A stretch of DNA of 64,000 bases from Myroides sp. NP-2 (GCF_014145665.1 NZ_JACHTD010000009.1:1-64000); one strand, 5' to 3'; shown: positions 29,001 through 37,570, numbered from the stretch's first letter. Notes: generated by a model not told the origin, from the sequence alone. Numbers and translations are program-made.

Positions 29001-31758
29001 TATTTATTTTGGCGTTGACGATTTCGATATATCTGGCGGTGTTCCTTGTTTTGAGATTGAAGATGCTACTATTGAATTTGACACTACCGACGGGCCTACC
29101 TTAACGATTGATTCAGTAGGAACTGTATTTGATATTGAATATGGGGAAACTGGTTTTGAAATTGGAGAAGGAACAAGAGAAACAGAAGTATCGAGTCCTC
29201 ATATCCTTGATGATCTTCAATCAGAAACGACCTACGATCTTTACGTTCGCAGTCAATTTTGTGAAGACTGGGCAGGTCCATTTACTTTTGAAGTATTAGC
29301 AGCAGAAACGCAACAAATAACTGTGGAGGATGTTGCTAAAGAATACGGAGAAGCTCCTTTTATTCACGGATCATCAAGTAGCGGACTTCCTTTAACCTAT
29401 GCTGTGGCAAATGAAGAAGTTGCTATAGTTGAGGAAGGAGAATTAGTAATAAAAGGGGTAGGAACAACTACTATCACAGCGAGTCAAGCTGGTAGTGGAA
29501 TGTATTTACCAGCACAAGATGTTGCGTTTACGTTAACTGTTACGCCTGCGGCATTAGAAATTGTGGTAGATGAAGGACAAGAGAAAGTTTATGGAGATGA
29601 AGAGCCTGCATTGACCTATACTACCACTGGTTTAAAATATGCGGACACAACAAGTTCATTTACAGGGGCATTGGCAAGAGAAGCAGGTGAATCTGCGGGA
29701 ACTTATCCAATTGAAATAGGCACACTTGAAGTTGGACCGAACTATGAGGTTACCTTTATAGGAGAGGACTTTATCATTAAACAGGCCGAATTAACAATTA
29801 CGGCAGCGCCACAAACAAAAGTGTATGGAGAGGCAGATCCGACACTTACTTTTGAGGCAACAGGATTCAAAAACAATGATACAGTAGAAACACTTTTAGA
29901 TGGAAACTTGATGCGTGAAGCTGGAGAGAATGTAGCAACCTATGCAATTAATCAAGGGAGTTTAGCAAGTACTAATCCGAACTACCAACTTGTTTTCCAT
30001 AGTGCTGCATTTACTATAACACCAGCCGTGTTAAGCGTTTATCCAGAAGGGGCGACGAAGATTTATGGACAACCAGATCCTGTATTCCAGTATGAGATTA
30101 GTGGATTCCAATTTAACGATACGAGAGAAGGTGTTGTGAGAGGGACGATTCAACGATTAGGAAGCGAAAATGTAGGTCGTTATTTCTATAGTATAGGTAG
30201 TTTACACACCCAGCCGTCAAATTATACGTTTGTAATTGCCAATCAATCGCAATTTACTATTACTCCAGCCGCAGTACACGTAGTGGTGACAGCTGATCAA
30301 CAAAAAGTATTTGGTCAGGCAGATCCAGTGCTAGCTTATACAGTAGAAGGGCTACAAAGAGGAGATTACGCTTTGAGTTCTTTTACAGGTCGTTTAGAGC
30401 GTGAAGCAGGGGAAGACATTGGTACGTATGCTATTTCACAGGGAACACTTGCTCCAAGAGCTAACTATACCTTGGCATCGTTTACGGGAGGTCAATTTGA
30501 GATCACTAGTGGACACATTGAAGGGCTAACTTTGGCTAATGCAACCTATGTATATGATGGAACGCCAAAATCACTTGTTGTTCAAGGGGATATTCCTGCA
30601 GATGCAGTAATTACCTATACGAATAACAGCCATACGAATGTTGGCAGTTATACAGTAACCGCTCAGGTAGATTATGGAGCTAATTTTGAACCAATTACCC
30701 TAGAGGGAGTTTTGACTATTACAAAAGCAGATCAAACGCTTCGCTTTGTTGCGCCGGTTCAGGTTATCCTTGAAGAAACGCCAACACTTCGCTTGGTTGC
30801 AGAGGCTAGTTCAGGATTGGCAGTTACCTTTAGTATTGATCGTGTAGAAGAACAAGAAATAGCAACTGTAACTCCATCAGGGGATATTCAGTTCTTAAAA
30901 CCTGGTTTTGTTACTGTTACGGCACGTCAAGAAGGAAATGAAAACTACAATGCCGCACTGTCTATCGATAGAAAAATTGAAGTAATTAAGCAAAATGCAT
31001 CCATTCTTAATCTAATCATAGACGGCGTTTCTTATAACACGGATGAAGAAGAAGTGCATGTGATTATAGGGTGTGATAAACCACAAGATGTGGTGGTAAT
31101 TGAGGTTGAAGTGGAATCAGGAGTAACGGTACAACCAGCGGATTACTTTGAAGTTGCTGTTCCTACTTACGGCATATACGAGCAACTAATTACAGTTATT
31201 TCTGCCCATGGAAATGAAAAAACCTACAAAGTGATCATTGACAAACGCATTGCTGCAGATCTTCTAGTACACCAAAAATACGGTAATCTACTTTTGGTTA
31301 ACAACAACAAAGAGACCAATGGAGGCTATGTATTTACTGCCTATGAGTGGTTTAAAGACGGAGAGTCTGTAGGTAAGAAACAGTTCTATGCTGCAGGAAG
31401 TGAGTCGGGCAGTAAATTTGAAGCAGGAGCGATTTATCACGTAGAAGTAACCCTGCACAATGGCAAGAAAATGATTAGCTGTCCAATTGTAATTGAAAAT
31501 CAAGTAGAAGACACCCTAAGTGTTTATCCGAATCCTGTACAGAAAAGTCAAATGTTACATATTACGTTGGACAATCAAGTACAAGAAACGACGAGCTATA
31601 TGATCTACAATATTAAAGGACAGACTATTAAGGGAGGTGAACTTCAAAAAGGAGATATGCGCATTGAAATTCCTGCCACTGTTTCTTCTGGTTCATATTT
31701 CTTAGTAATGAAAATTGATGGTAAAGAACGACGTGTTCAATTTATTGTCAAAGAATAA
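26035..31758 (+). CDS. Giant multidomain surface protein with T9SS sorting domain
   Basis: A 1907-residue secreted protein. After the signal peptide (to about residue 27, ending VRGQ) come a beta-sandwich (30-235), fibronectin type III-like modules at about 241-330, 513-600, 752-842 and 1005-1085, a GEVED domain at about 600-748 (ending GGEIEDYTLSV), and a cleaved-adhesin/MAM-like domain at 845-1002. Then at least five MBG-type repeats (about 1175-1565, each with K-x-[YF]-G-x-x-[DE]-P and an AGE-x-x-G-T-Y turn), an Ig-like module, and a C-terminal type A sorting domain beginning LSVYPNPVQ at about 1825. It should be exported by the type IX system and attached to the cell surface, probably as an adhesin. 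Start is ATG 26035 or ATG 26041. Confidence 0.88.
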   Translation: MIMNKQLLFKLLLSLMLLSVHMVRGQEYMPLTISSGFNEDVIAENSPASTFTTSAVDATSSGANNAFMSRSYPEATVGLPANGLITSIAGATPGLQFQLAPYNGNNVLKLNALNSGGTLALTSAFPITKLFILATSGSSASTFTGTITFTDGTTQAFGSQSVPDWYDTGTSPTAIQGIGRVPRGSGNPDNNTTNPKIFQVPIAIEQANQSKLIQEISFTKTSNSSGFLNIFAVSAEYIPSCSRPTSLMKSGVTATQATINWVSSSTSFELKYGPTGFDVATGGTSVTTTTAYRVLSGLTTGQTYDVYVRSNCGDDGMSTWAGPLTFTADTIIQIGDGSTTESGTSNIPVTNYSYNYSQQIVTGQEYSASGGGVGPITKIRYYVTTIATMSTWENWKVYIGHTTKSSFSSTQDWVPFTDLTQVFNGVVTATANNWFEITFDTPFNYTGGNIVVAVHEDSPNYSSPSFRKYRATGNQGILYRTDIASMNPNPASPPTASSVQSSLPQLQFVGTPKACSPPINATSNVQSFTSASLSWMRVGSNANFEYAVTTDSAPPTSGTITAQTSITLTDLEAETHYYLHVRAKCSDTEVSDWLTHNFYTGYCIPSSSITSTSYKINGVELTEGYVNVMNPNNGTANWYSNYSHMKVTQSAGGSIDFAVDIPSYTVLKIWIDLNQDFVFDANELIAEFPSSGSSNVIRTGTFAIPEDLPLGDYRIRMRSTYYNGSDILQACDDWIRGGEIEDYTLSVVVPPACLPPSALTYSYVSGKNFSLGWTSDGELFDVELINLTEEEVPTGIPTHSGITTDSLVTQLNFNTSYAFYVRQNCGAETGVSSWQGPFRFTTPLVTPSPWREEFSGETTLPLGWENIQRTWIRRTYEAATGDSYSLNLYGIASNIGSLSTITVGPILNQDTFSFKMKNVTYYGSAAVPAGSTSVKLDISTDFGATYTTFATVLNNGQIPWQEFEYDMTPYAGQYVKIKLTATLLDTTKDIYFGVDDFDISGGVPCFEIEDATIEFDTTDGPTLTIDSVGTVFDIEYGETGFEIGEGTRETEVSSPHILDDLQSETTYDLYVRSQFCEDWAGPFTFEVLAAETQQITVEDVAKEYGEAPFIHGSSSSGLPLTYAVANEEVAIVEEGELVIKGVGTTTITASQAGSGMYLPAQDVAFTLTVTPAALEIVVDEGQEKVYGDEEPALTYTTTGLKYADTTSSFTGALAREAGESAGTYPIEIGTLEVGPNYEVTFIGEDFIIKQAELTITAAPQTKVYGEADPTLTFEATGFKNNDTVETLLDGNLMREAGENVATYAINQGSLASTNPNYQLVFHSAAFTITPAVLSVYPEGATKIYGQPDPVFQYEISGFQFNDTREGVVRGTIQRLGSENVGRYFYSIGSLHTQPSNYTFVIANQSQFTITPAAVHVVVTADQQKVFGQADPVLAYTVEGLQRGDYALSSFTGRLEREAGEDIGTYAISQGTLAPRANYTLASFTGGQFEITSGHIEGLTLANATYVYDGTPKSLVVQGDIPADAVITYTNNSHTNVGSYTVTAQVDYGANFEPITLEGVLTITKADQTLRFVAPVQVILEETPTLRLVAEASSGLAVTFSIDRVEEQEIATVTPSGDIQFLKPGFVTVTARQEGNENYNAALSIDRKIEVIKQNASILNLIIDGVSYNTDEEEVHVIIGCDKPQDVVVIEVEVESGVTVQPADYFEVAVPTYGIYEQLITVISAHGNEKTYKVIIDKRIAADLLVHQKYGNLLLVNNNKETNGGYVFTAYEWFKDGESVGKKQFYAAGSESGSKFEAGAIYHVEVTLHNGKKMISCPIVIENQVEDTLSVYPNPVQKSQMLHITLDNQVQETTSYMIYNIKGQTIKGGELQKGDMRIEIPATVSSGSYFLVMKIDGKERRVQFIVKE

Positions 31759-31778
31759 AGAATACTATTTTTAAAGAA

Positions 31779-31809
31779 AAAGTGGGTTCATACCAAGTGA
31801 ACCCACTTT
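31779..31809 (+). promoter_or_regulatory. Intercistronic hairpin between the giant protein and the barrel gene
   Basis: Twelve-bp perfect arms (31779-31790 with 31798-31809) close a 7-nt loop. There is no T run on the plus strand, so it may cut or shield the transcript and lower expression of the downstream barrel gene rather than end transcription. Confidence 0.55.
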
Positions 31810-31846
31810 AAAAAAGAGGTAAATTTCTAATTAAATTCAGTTACAG

Positions 31847-32710
31847 ATGAAAAAATATATTGGTATTCTAACGCTAGGACTTTTAGTAGGAGGCTATCAA
31901 CAAGTACAGGCGCAATACAGTCGACACTACTTCAACCAACACGAAGTAGCAGTCAGTGTAAAGGCAGGCATGCTACAGAACTATGGTAGCTTGCCTAGTC
32001 AAATTTCGAGTGATTTAAAATTCAACACAGCCATTGGTTTACAGTATGATTATTACCTAAGTAGACAATGGAGCTTAGGTATTGGCGCCCAATATGCTAT
32101 GTATACAACGGATTTTACTGGCTCGAATTTAACAGGTCAAAGTGAGGAAATTGATTCGGATAATCAAAAATTCATCTTCTCTTATGACGGAAAAACGTTT
32201 AAAGAACAGTGGAAGGTGAATCAAGTCAATATTCCTTTAACCGTGCAATATGTAGGAGAAGCAGAAACAGCGATATATGTGCGAACAGGCGTTCAATTCT
32301 CCCTGATGATGAGCAGTAAACCAACGGTTACGTGGAACAATTTGCAAACTTCGGGTTACTTTCCAGCCTATAATTTGCTGTTAGACGAAGCATTACTTTA
32401 TGCGGGCTTTGGTTTTCAGGAAAAAGTTGAACACAAACCAGACCTTGAGTTAAAAGATCGTTGGGCATGGATTGCTGAAGTGGGGGTAAAACACAACATT
32501 AGCGAAAATCAAAATCTATATGTTGGATTATACTTCGACTTGGGGCTAAACAATCAAAAGCCGAGCATTAATGAAAACAAAGAGCATATCCTAGTTTATA
32601 AGCCTGAGCTAAACAATGCCTTAGAGTACAACAGTATTCAGGAAAGCTCCAAAGCAGTCTTTAAGAACTACAGCTTTGGAATTCAACTTCGCTATGCAAT
32701 TGGATTGTAG
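31847..32710 (+). CDS. Outer-membrane beta-barrel protein (PorT/OmpW-like fold)
   Basis: A 287-residue protein with signal peptide MKKYIGILTLGLLVGGYQQVQA. The mature chain has repeated amphipathic strands (WSLGIGAQYAMYTTDF, VGVKHNISENQNLYVGLYF) and ends FGIQLRYAIGL, as usual for outer-membrane barrels inserted by BAM. It follows the giant T9SS protein by 88 bp. Such barrel genes often accompany large surface proteins and may serve as membrane partners, but a direct interaction is inference. Function otherwise unknown. Confidence 0.78.
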   Translation: MKKYIGILTLGLLVGGYQQVQAQYSRHYFNQHEVAVSVKAGMLQNYGSLPSQISSDLKFNTAIGLQYDYYLSRQWSLGIGAQYAMYTTDFTGSNLTGQSEEIDSDNQKFIFSYDGKTFKEQWKVNQVNIPLTVQYVGEAETAIYVRTGVQFSLMMSSKPTVTWNNLQTSGYFPAYNLLLDEALLYAGFGFQEKVEHKPDLELKDRWAWIAEVGVKHNISENQNLYVGLYFDLGLNNQKPSINENKEHILVYKPELNNALEYNSIQESSKAVFKNYSFGIQLRYAIGL

Positions 32711-32737
32711 CAAATAGTAGTATGCAAGTACATACAG

Positions 32738-32778
32738 AGTGCAACTGAGCCTAAAAACTCAGTTGCACTTTTTTTATT
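32738..32778 (+). terminator. Intrinsic terminator after the barrel gene
   Basis: A perfect 12-bp stem (32738-32749 with 32758-32769) is followed by T7-A-T4. Confidence 0.92.
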
Positions 32779-32924
32779 TTTAGCCAAGTGAAGGCGCGTT
32801 AAACTAGAAGAACAAACGTTTAAATAATTTGAAGCAATAAAGCAAGCCGATCGAACGCTTGATGAATGTTTGCATCATCACAATTGCATTAATGATGCTA
32901 AAAATATAATATAAAAGGTATATT

Positions 32925-33014
32925 ATGAGTTATTTTTACGATTTAGTCTATTTTTTTGTGATTTTGGTTGTTTTTTTGTGTTTAATTTCAAAAGGATTTC
33001 TCTATAATAATTAA
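32925..33014 (+). CDS. Mini membrane peptide (29 residues)
   Basis: A short open frame starting ATG at 32925 encodes MSYFYDLVYFF then a hydrophobic stretch VILVVFLCLIS and a charged end KGFLYNN. It has one likely membrane segment and a purine-rich AAAAGG 6 nt before the start. It lies 6 bp before the next gene, so the two probably form a unit. Small size means chance cannot be ruled out; AT-rich DNA easily yields hydrophobic frames. Confidence 0.4.
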   Translation: MSYFYDLVYFFVILVVFLCLISKGFLYNN

Positions 33015-33020
33015 GATTCT

Positions 33021-33287
33021 ATGCAAACTAAAATCACACCAGAATACTTGAATAATGTTGCTATAAAAGCTTCTTTAAAAAAATATGACTCTATTATTGC
33101 TAAATTAGAAAAAAGTGCCCGAAGAGGTAAAAATGGCATTGTCATAAACTATATTCCCGAGGTCTTAGTAAGTAGGTTAAAAAAGGAAGGCTACTATGTG
33201 ACGACCTATGTTAGAAGAAGATCTTCGTTTTTTTTTAAACGGAAAATGATCCGGTACTATGTCGTTAAGTTTAAAAAAATAAGATAG
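33021..33287 (+). CDS. Small basic protein, unknown function
   Basis: An 88-residue protein, strongly basic (RRRSSFFFKRKMIRYYVVKFKKIR at the end, quoted here as RRRSSFFFKRK and YYVVKFKKI). The segment IPEVLVSRLKKEGYYV has the helix then Gly-Tyr-x-Val turn common in small phage and plasmid proteins. No signal peptide or known motif. It directly follows the mini membrane peptide. Possibly a phage or mobile-element remnant. Confidence 0.5.
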   Translation: MQTKITPEYLNNVAIKASLKKYDSIIAKLEKSARRGKNGIVINYIPEVLVSRLKKEGYYVTTYVRRRSSFFFKRKMIRYYVVKFKKIR

Positions 33288-33434
33288 GGAGTAGCAACAT
33301 AAAAAAACAGGCGAAAAGAAGGCGTAATGTTTCGTTCTATCAACAGTAGGCACTCCTTTTTTATTTCAACAATCAAAAAATAATGTAATTTAGTGGTGTC
33401 CACTTCCGGCAATTTCCCAACAAAAAGAACAATT

Positions 33435-34007
33435 ATGTTTGAAAAATTTGAGCCTACTTCGCCTTTAATGCAAACCTTTATTGCTACTTACGGCCCTTAT
33501 TTTAAGGCGGCCTCATATCCTGCTAAAACCATTGTATTAGAAGAAGGGCAGGTGGCAACTAGGGTGTTTTGGATTAAAAAAGGATGTATGCGCGTATGGT
33601 TGAATAGGGAAGGACAGGACGTCACTTTTCAGTTTTTCTTAGAAAATAGCTTGGTTTCGTCTATTGAGAGTTTTTGGAAAGGGCAACCCAGCACATTTAC
33701 TTTAGAAACGATTGAGCCAACAGAAGTATGGGTAGCTGATAAAGAAGATATTCAACCCTTATTGGACAGTTCCTTAAATCATCCCGAATATAGGGATTTG
33801 TTTATAGATGTTATTTTTCAACGCACGTTTGACTATGTCAATCACAGCCTTTCTTTTATACAGTTAACGCCAGAACAACGCTATCTCAAGTTATTTGAGA
33901 CGCGGCCTGAATTAATCAAGCGCATACCTCAGCATTATATTGCCTCTTATCTCGGTATTTCCAAGGTACACTTAAGTCGCATAAAAAATAAACTATTCCG
34001 TTCCTAA
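33435..34007 (+). CDS. Crp/Fnr family transcriptional regulator
   Basis: About 190 residues from the ATG at 33435 (MFEKFEPTSPL), chosen over an upstream GTG. A cupin-like cyclic-nucleotide-binding domain (VLEEGQVATRVFWIKKGCMR) leads to a C-terminal helix-turn-helix IASYLGISKVHLSRIKNKLF. Same subgroup as the regulator at 23881 but clearly divergent from it. No target gene is obvious. Confidence 0.85.
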   Translation: MFEKFEPTSPLMQTFIATYGPYFKAASYPAKTIVLEEGQVATRVFWIKKGCMRVWLNREGQDVTFQFFLENSLVSSIESFWKGQPSTFTLETIEPTEVWVADKEDIQPLLDSSLNHPEYRDLFIDVIFQRTFDYVNHSLSFIQLTPEQRYLKLFETRPELIKRIPQHYIASYLGISKVHLSRIKNKLFRS

Positions 34008-34378
34008 AGAGGGTGAACTTTTAGTCCCCTTCTTTCTCAGCGTAAGAATCGTTTGTATAGGCTGATTTCACCTTGTTTTTTGGCAAGTTCACTTCAAAAT
34101 TAGCGTTGTATTTCTTCTTGTTTGGGTGTTCCTAGAGGATACTTCTTTTGGAAATACAACTTATACCAGATAAAGTAACATACTTGCTTATTGTTCTAAG
34201 TCTTAGACTAGTTTCATTCTCGCTAATCGCATAGCTTTTAGTATACCGTATACAAAAACACAACAACAGGTAACGGAAGATAAAAGCTGCTAAATAAAAT
34301 ATTGTAATAAACACAATAAACATTCAAATAATTGATTTTTTTTATTAAATTTATACTTATTGGCTTACTATTATCCTC
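34008..34378. other. Intergenic stretch with no supported gene
   Basis: About 370 bp, AT-rich. GTGAACTT near 34015 and AAGTTCAC near 34085 form a spaced inverted repeat. A hydrophobic frame resembling a lipoprotein signal begins at a TTG at 34332 but runs out of frame into the next gene. Confidence 0.4.
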
Positions 34379-34999
34379 ATGTTTACAGAAAAAGACAATC
34401 TATATTGGAAGACATTTAGCGACAGCATCAACGCCCAGTTTATGGAGCGAAAATATTGGTACTCTCCAAAGGCTATTCATTTATATAAGGGCTTTTCGGT
34501 CGTTTTTGACAATTATTTTTTTAGCAGTACGGTGGGAACAAGAAGTTATGAATCCCTGCTTACTCGGGTGTACTGTAAGTTTACTTATCCTCAATCGTTA
34601 AAGATTCGGATAGAAAAAGCGAGTTTTCTCAACCGTTTAGTCAATCTCTTCCATGGGAATTTATACCGAACTTTAGATCGGGAATTTGACCGCCAATACC
34701 ACGTACACACAATGAATCCCAATACTTGTGTATTCTTGTTGCCTGAGATTAGGCGAAGTCTTCTAGATCTCAATATAGAAGGGTTATTTATTGATACACA
34801 AGATGGAATATGGGGGGAACAATTAACCGATAATGAGTATGAAGTAGCCATTTATGTCGAAGCTACTCAATTGAAGCAGTCGGAATTAGTAGCACTAAAG
34901 GAGTTGTTTGAGGGTATCCTAGATGCTCTTTGCGATAAATTTCAAATCCGTACAGCGCTTACTTCCTTTGATCGACATCAAACTGTGGCAAGCCTATAG
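34379..34999 (+). CDS. Conserved hypothetical protein (DUF3137-like)
   Basis: A 206-residue soluble protein. The middle reads FHGNLYRTLDREFDRQYHVHT then NPNTCVFLLPEIRRSLLDL, a pattern I associate with DUF3137-like proteins (a core with F-D-R-x-[FY]-x-V followed by a helix of the L-x-P-x-I-R type). The start at ATG 34379 has no good ribosome-binding site. Just upstream, in frame 0, lies a lipoprotein-like signal with LLLSSC, which would join this frame if one A were added to the A5 run at 34387-34391. So the true gene may be a frameshifted lipoprotein. Confidence 0.5.
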   Translation: MFTEKDNLYWKTFSDSINAQFMERKYWYSPKAIHLYKGFSVVFDNYFFSSTVGTRSYESLLTRVYCKFTYPQSLKIRIEKASFLNRLVNLFHGNLYRTLDREFDRQYHVHTMNPNTCVFLLPEIRRSLLDLNIEGLFIDTQDGIWGEQLTDNEYEVAIYVEATQLKQSELVALKELFEGILDALCDKFQIRTALTSFDRHQTVASL

Positions 35000-35419
35000 A
35001 ATTTTCAACCTGGGGGATGTATTTCTCCACAAACTAAAGAGGCTCTCAAATAAGCCTCCAAACAAAACCCCGTCTATGGAGACGGGGTTTTGTCATTTTA
35101 TGTTTTTCGTATACCACACATTGGCAGGGTTGTTTGAGTTTTACTGTATTTGTATCCCCAACAGATACTTCCTGTTTACTTTTAACGGAAATGGGTTTAC
35201 GTCTTCGTTTATACCTCAAATAAAGTACAAAAAACAATGTCCTCCTACTGCTTCTTATGTTTTATGTTAAAAAAAGGGAGTTTATTTATAAATCAAATAG
35301 AGACGGTATTTATATATTGTTTTTACCTATATTAGGGTGTAGGAAAAGCGATGGTTAAAGGAAGATTGTAGGGGGCTATTTCTCTGGGATTTACTTATTT
35401 TTTGACCTAAAAAAAGCGA
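35000..35419. other. Intergenic stretch with one strong hairpin
   Basis: About 420 bp without a supported gene. A 13-bp perfect stem (35063-35075 with 35080-35092) with a 4-nt loop ends in GTCATTTT, probably the terminator of the preceding gene. The rest shows only short, low-quality frames. Confidence 0.6.
35063..35098 (+). terminator. Hairpin terminator after the DUF3137-like gene
   Basis: Perfect 13-bp stem (35063-35075 with 35080-35092), loop ATGG, with a weak U-rich tail. Confidence 0.7.
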
Positions 35420-35779
35420 ATGAAAGAAACAGAACAACACAATGATCGCATGGCTAGGCTTGTATTTGCCTCTGTATATCCGCATTACGTAACAAAAGTG
35501 GAAAGCAAAGGGCGCACAGTAACGGAGCTTCATCAAGTAATTGAATGGCTTACTGGTTTTAATCAAAAACAAGTAGAGCAACTCATTGCCGAGGGGGTTA
35601 CTTTTGAAACCTTTTTCGATAGGGCAACACTCAATCCGAAAGCCCAAGCGATCAAAGGTGTCATTTGTGGGTATAGGATTGAGGAAATTCAAAATCCACT
35701 GACAAAAAAGATCCGCTATCTCGATAAGTTAGTCGACGATTTGGCCAAAGGAAAAAAAATAGAAAAAATCATTCCGTAA
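35420..35779 (+). CDS. DUF2200 domain-containing protein
   Basis: A 119-residue cytosolic protein matching the DUF2200 family over its whole length: MARLVFASVYPHYV near the start, KGRTVTELHQVIEWLTG, and a C-terminal GVICGYRIEEIQNPLTKKIRYLDKL. The family has no known function but is widely spread in bacteria as a stand-alone gene. A DUF1801 protein gene lies 47 bp downstream, and both may belong to one transcript. Confidence 0.85.
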   Translation: MKETEQHNDRMARLVFASVYPHYVTKVESKGRTVTELHQVIEWLTGFNQKQVEQLIAEGVTFETFFDRATLNPKAQAIKGVICGYRIEEIQNPLTKKIRYLDKLVDDLAKGKKIEKIIP

Positions 35780-35826
35780 CATACAGTTACTATTTATAAA
35801 TCAATCTATAACGCTTAGAATAAACG

Positions 35827-36282
35827 ATGAAAGCAGAAGGAACTACCGTAGAAGAAATTTTAGAGCGCATACCTGCAGAACGAGCAGTGGCTTTTAGAAA
35901 ATTACACCAAACCATTGTAGAACACCTACCCGAGGGCTTTGAAGCCGCAATAAGCTACGGTGGATTGGGCTATGTCGTTCCTCATCGGCTATATCCCCAA
36001 GGCTATCACTGCAAGCCTGTGGAACCCTTGCCTTTTGCTGGATTAGCCTCTCAGAAGAACTCGGTTAATTTTTACCATATGGGCATTTATTCAGATCCTG
36101 CTTTATTGGAGTGGTTTATCACTGAATATCCCAAGCACAGCAAGCAAAAATTAGACATGGGGAAAAGTTGTATTCGATTCAAAAAACTAGAAGAGATTCC
36201 TTACGCACTTATAGGCGAATTAATGCAAAAAATGAGCGTACAGCAATGGATTGATCTGTATGAAAGCCAACGTAAGAAATAA
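35827..36282 (+). CDS. DUF1801 domain-containing protein
   Basis: A 151-residue cytosolic protein of the DUF1801 (YdhG-like) family, with the typical helix-rich N-terminus (VEEILERIPAERAVAFRKLHQ), EAISYGGLGYVVPH-like centre, and DMGKSCIRFKKLEEIPYALIGEL at the end. The family is a small alpha/beta fold with no assigned activity. It probably shares a transcript with the DUF2200 gene. Confidence 0.83.
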   Translation: MKAEGTTVEEILERIPAERAVAFRKLHQTIVEHLPEGFEAAISYGGLGYVVPHRLYPQGYHCKPVEPLPFAGLASQKNSVNFYHMGIYSDPALLEWFITEYPKHSKQKLDMGKSCIRFKKLEEIPYALIGELMQKMSVQQWIDLYESQRKK

Positions 36283-36360
36283 CAACCCACCCACATAATG
36301 AACTTAGTTATGTTATTTAAAATAAATCTAAATAATATAGTGCTTGTAGCTTCGATTATG

Positions 36361-36368
36361 TATCTTTG
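36361..36368 (+). promoter_or_regulatory. -7 element for the lipocalin gene
   Basis: TATCTTTG matches TAnnTTTG exactly, 17 bp before the start codon. The nearest TTG upstream leaves only a 14-bp spacer, so the -33 part is uncertain. Confidence 0.4.
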
Positions 36369-36384
36369 AAAGAAACACAAATTC

Positions 36385-36966
36385 ATGAAAAAACAAACTT
36401 TATATCGAATTAGTATTGTATTTGCTTTACTTTTTGCATTTGTTTCGTGTAATACGAAGGACATGCCAGAAAAGGCGAAAGCTGTTACAGATTTTGACGT
36501 TAATCGCTATTTGGGTACCTGGTATGAAATTGCGCGTTTTGACTTTCGTTTTGAAAAGGATTTAGACAATACTTCAGCCCAATATAGCTTAGATGCAAAC
36601 GGGGATGTACTCGTGTTGAATAGCGGTTTTCACACCAAAGAAAAAGAGTGGAAAAAGGCAGAAGGCAAGGCTAAGTTTCGAGGAGATAACACCCAAGGGG
36701 CGCTAAAAGTGAGCTTTTTTGGTCCGTTTTATTCGGGTTATACAATTGTTGCCTTAGATGCAGACTACAATTATGCATTAATTGCGGGAAAAAACCTAGA
36801 CTATCTGTGGATTTTATCAAGAGAAAAGACGATTCCCACTGCTGTAAAAGAAGAGTATCTAGCTATTGCGCAAGAAATAGGGTATGATACGTCCCGTTTA
36901 CTGTGGATTAATCACGATAAGGATAGTAATCCGTTTTTAAATGAGGGTGGTGGTTTAGCAAAGTAG
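36385..36966 (+). CDS. blc: Lipocalin lipoprotein, Blc-like
   Basis: A 193-residue lipoprotein. The signal ends in a lipobox-like AFVSC near residue 22. The first lipocalin motif NRYLGTWYEIARF follows at about residue 40, and DADYNYALIAGKNLDYLWILSR carries the third. Blc proteins sit in the outer membrane and bind fatty acids or lysophospholipids, often under envelope stress. Length is in the normal range for the family. Confidence 0.9.
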   Translation: MKKQTLYRISIVFALLFAFVSCNTKDMPEKAKAVTDFDVNRYLGTWYEIARFDFRFEKDLDNTSAQYSLDANGDVLVLNSGFHTKEKEWKKAEGKAKFRGDNTQGALKVSFFGPFYSGYTIVALDADYNYALIAGKNLDYLWILSREKTIPTAVKEEYLAIAQEIGYDTSRLLWINHDKDSNPFLNEGGGLAK

Positions 36967-37050
36967 TTTCTAAACCTTGAATGTCATCTATGGGCCACAC
37001 GAATTGTGGGAAGTAAAAACCAAGTGAGTTTGGTCAAATTAATACTAAAT

Positions 37051-37524
37051 ATGATTAGAAAAGCTGATATACAAGATTTAACACAAGTCCAAGAATTATA
37101 CGAAATGCTGTTTAGCTCAATGGCCGATTTAGAGCCAAACTATATGAAAGAAGCTAAACAAGACGAATCATTTATAAGAAGTGTTATTCTTGGAGAAAAT
37201 GATTTCTCAATATTTGTAGCAGAAAAAGAGGGTCAAATCCAAGGATTTGCGATTGCTCAATTGCAAAATAGTCCACCCTACAATTGTTTTGTACAACAAC
37301 GCTGTGTATACCTCATGGATTTAGTGGTTAACCCAAGAATTCAAGGCAAAGGCTTTGGTACTAAACTCATAGAAAGAGTTAAGGATTGGGGAAAAGAAAA
37401 TAAGGTAGACTATTTTGAACTTAACGTGCTATCCACAAATCAAAAGGCAATAGAATTATACAAACGAATGGGCCTAGAGCCATTTAGTCACTCCATGCGC
37501 ATGCGTTTAAATCAGGCTGATTAG
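37051..37524 (+). CDS. GNAT acetyltransferase
   Basis: A 157-residue acetyltransferase starting at ATG 37051 (MIRKADIQDLTQVQELYEML), preferred over an earlier non-ATG start. The acetyl-CoA loop is NPRIQGKGFGTKLIERV and the C-terminal NQKAIELYKRMGLEP is typical. Substrate unknown. It follows the lipocalin gene by 84 bp in the same direction. Confidence 0.85.
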   Translation: MIRKADIQDLTQVQELYEMLFSSMADLEPNYMKEAKQDESFIRSVILGENDFSIFVAEKEGQIQGFAIAQLQNSPPYNCFVQQRCVYLMDLVVNPRIQGKGFGTKLIERVKDWGKENKVDYFELNVLSTNQKAIELYKRMGLEPFSHSMRMRLNQAD

Positions 37525-37570
37525 ATTGTTTTCATGCTCAAAGTCTAATAAAAGTGTATAAAAAAGGCCA

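Noticed and set aside
34132..34323. Hydrophobic minus-strand frame of 63 codons
   Set aside because: AT-rich DNA gives hydrophobic frames easily, and there is no ribosome-binding site or family.
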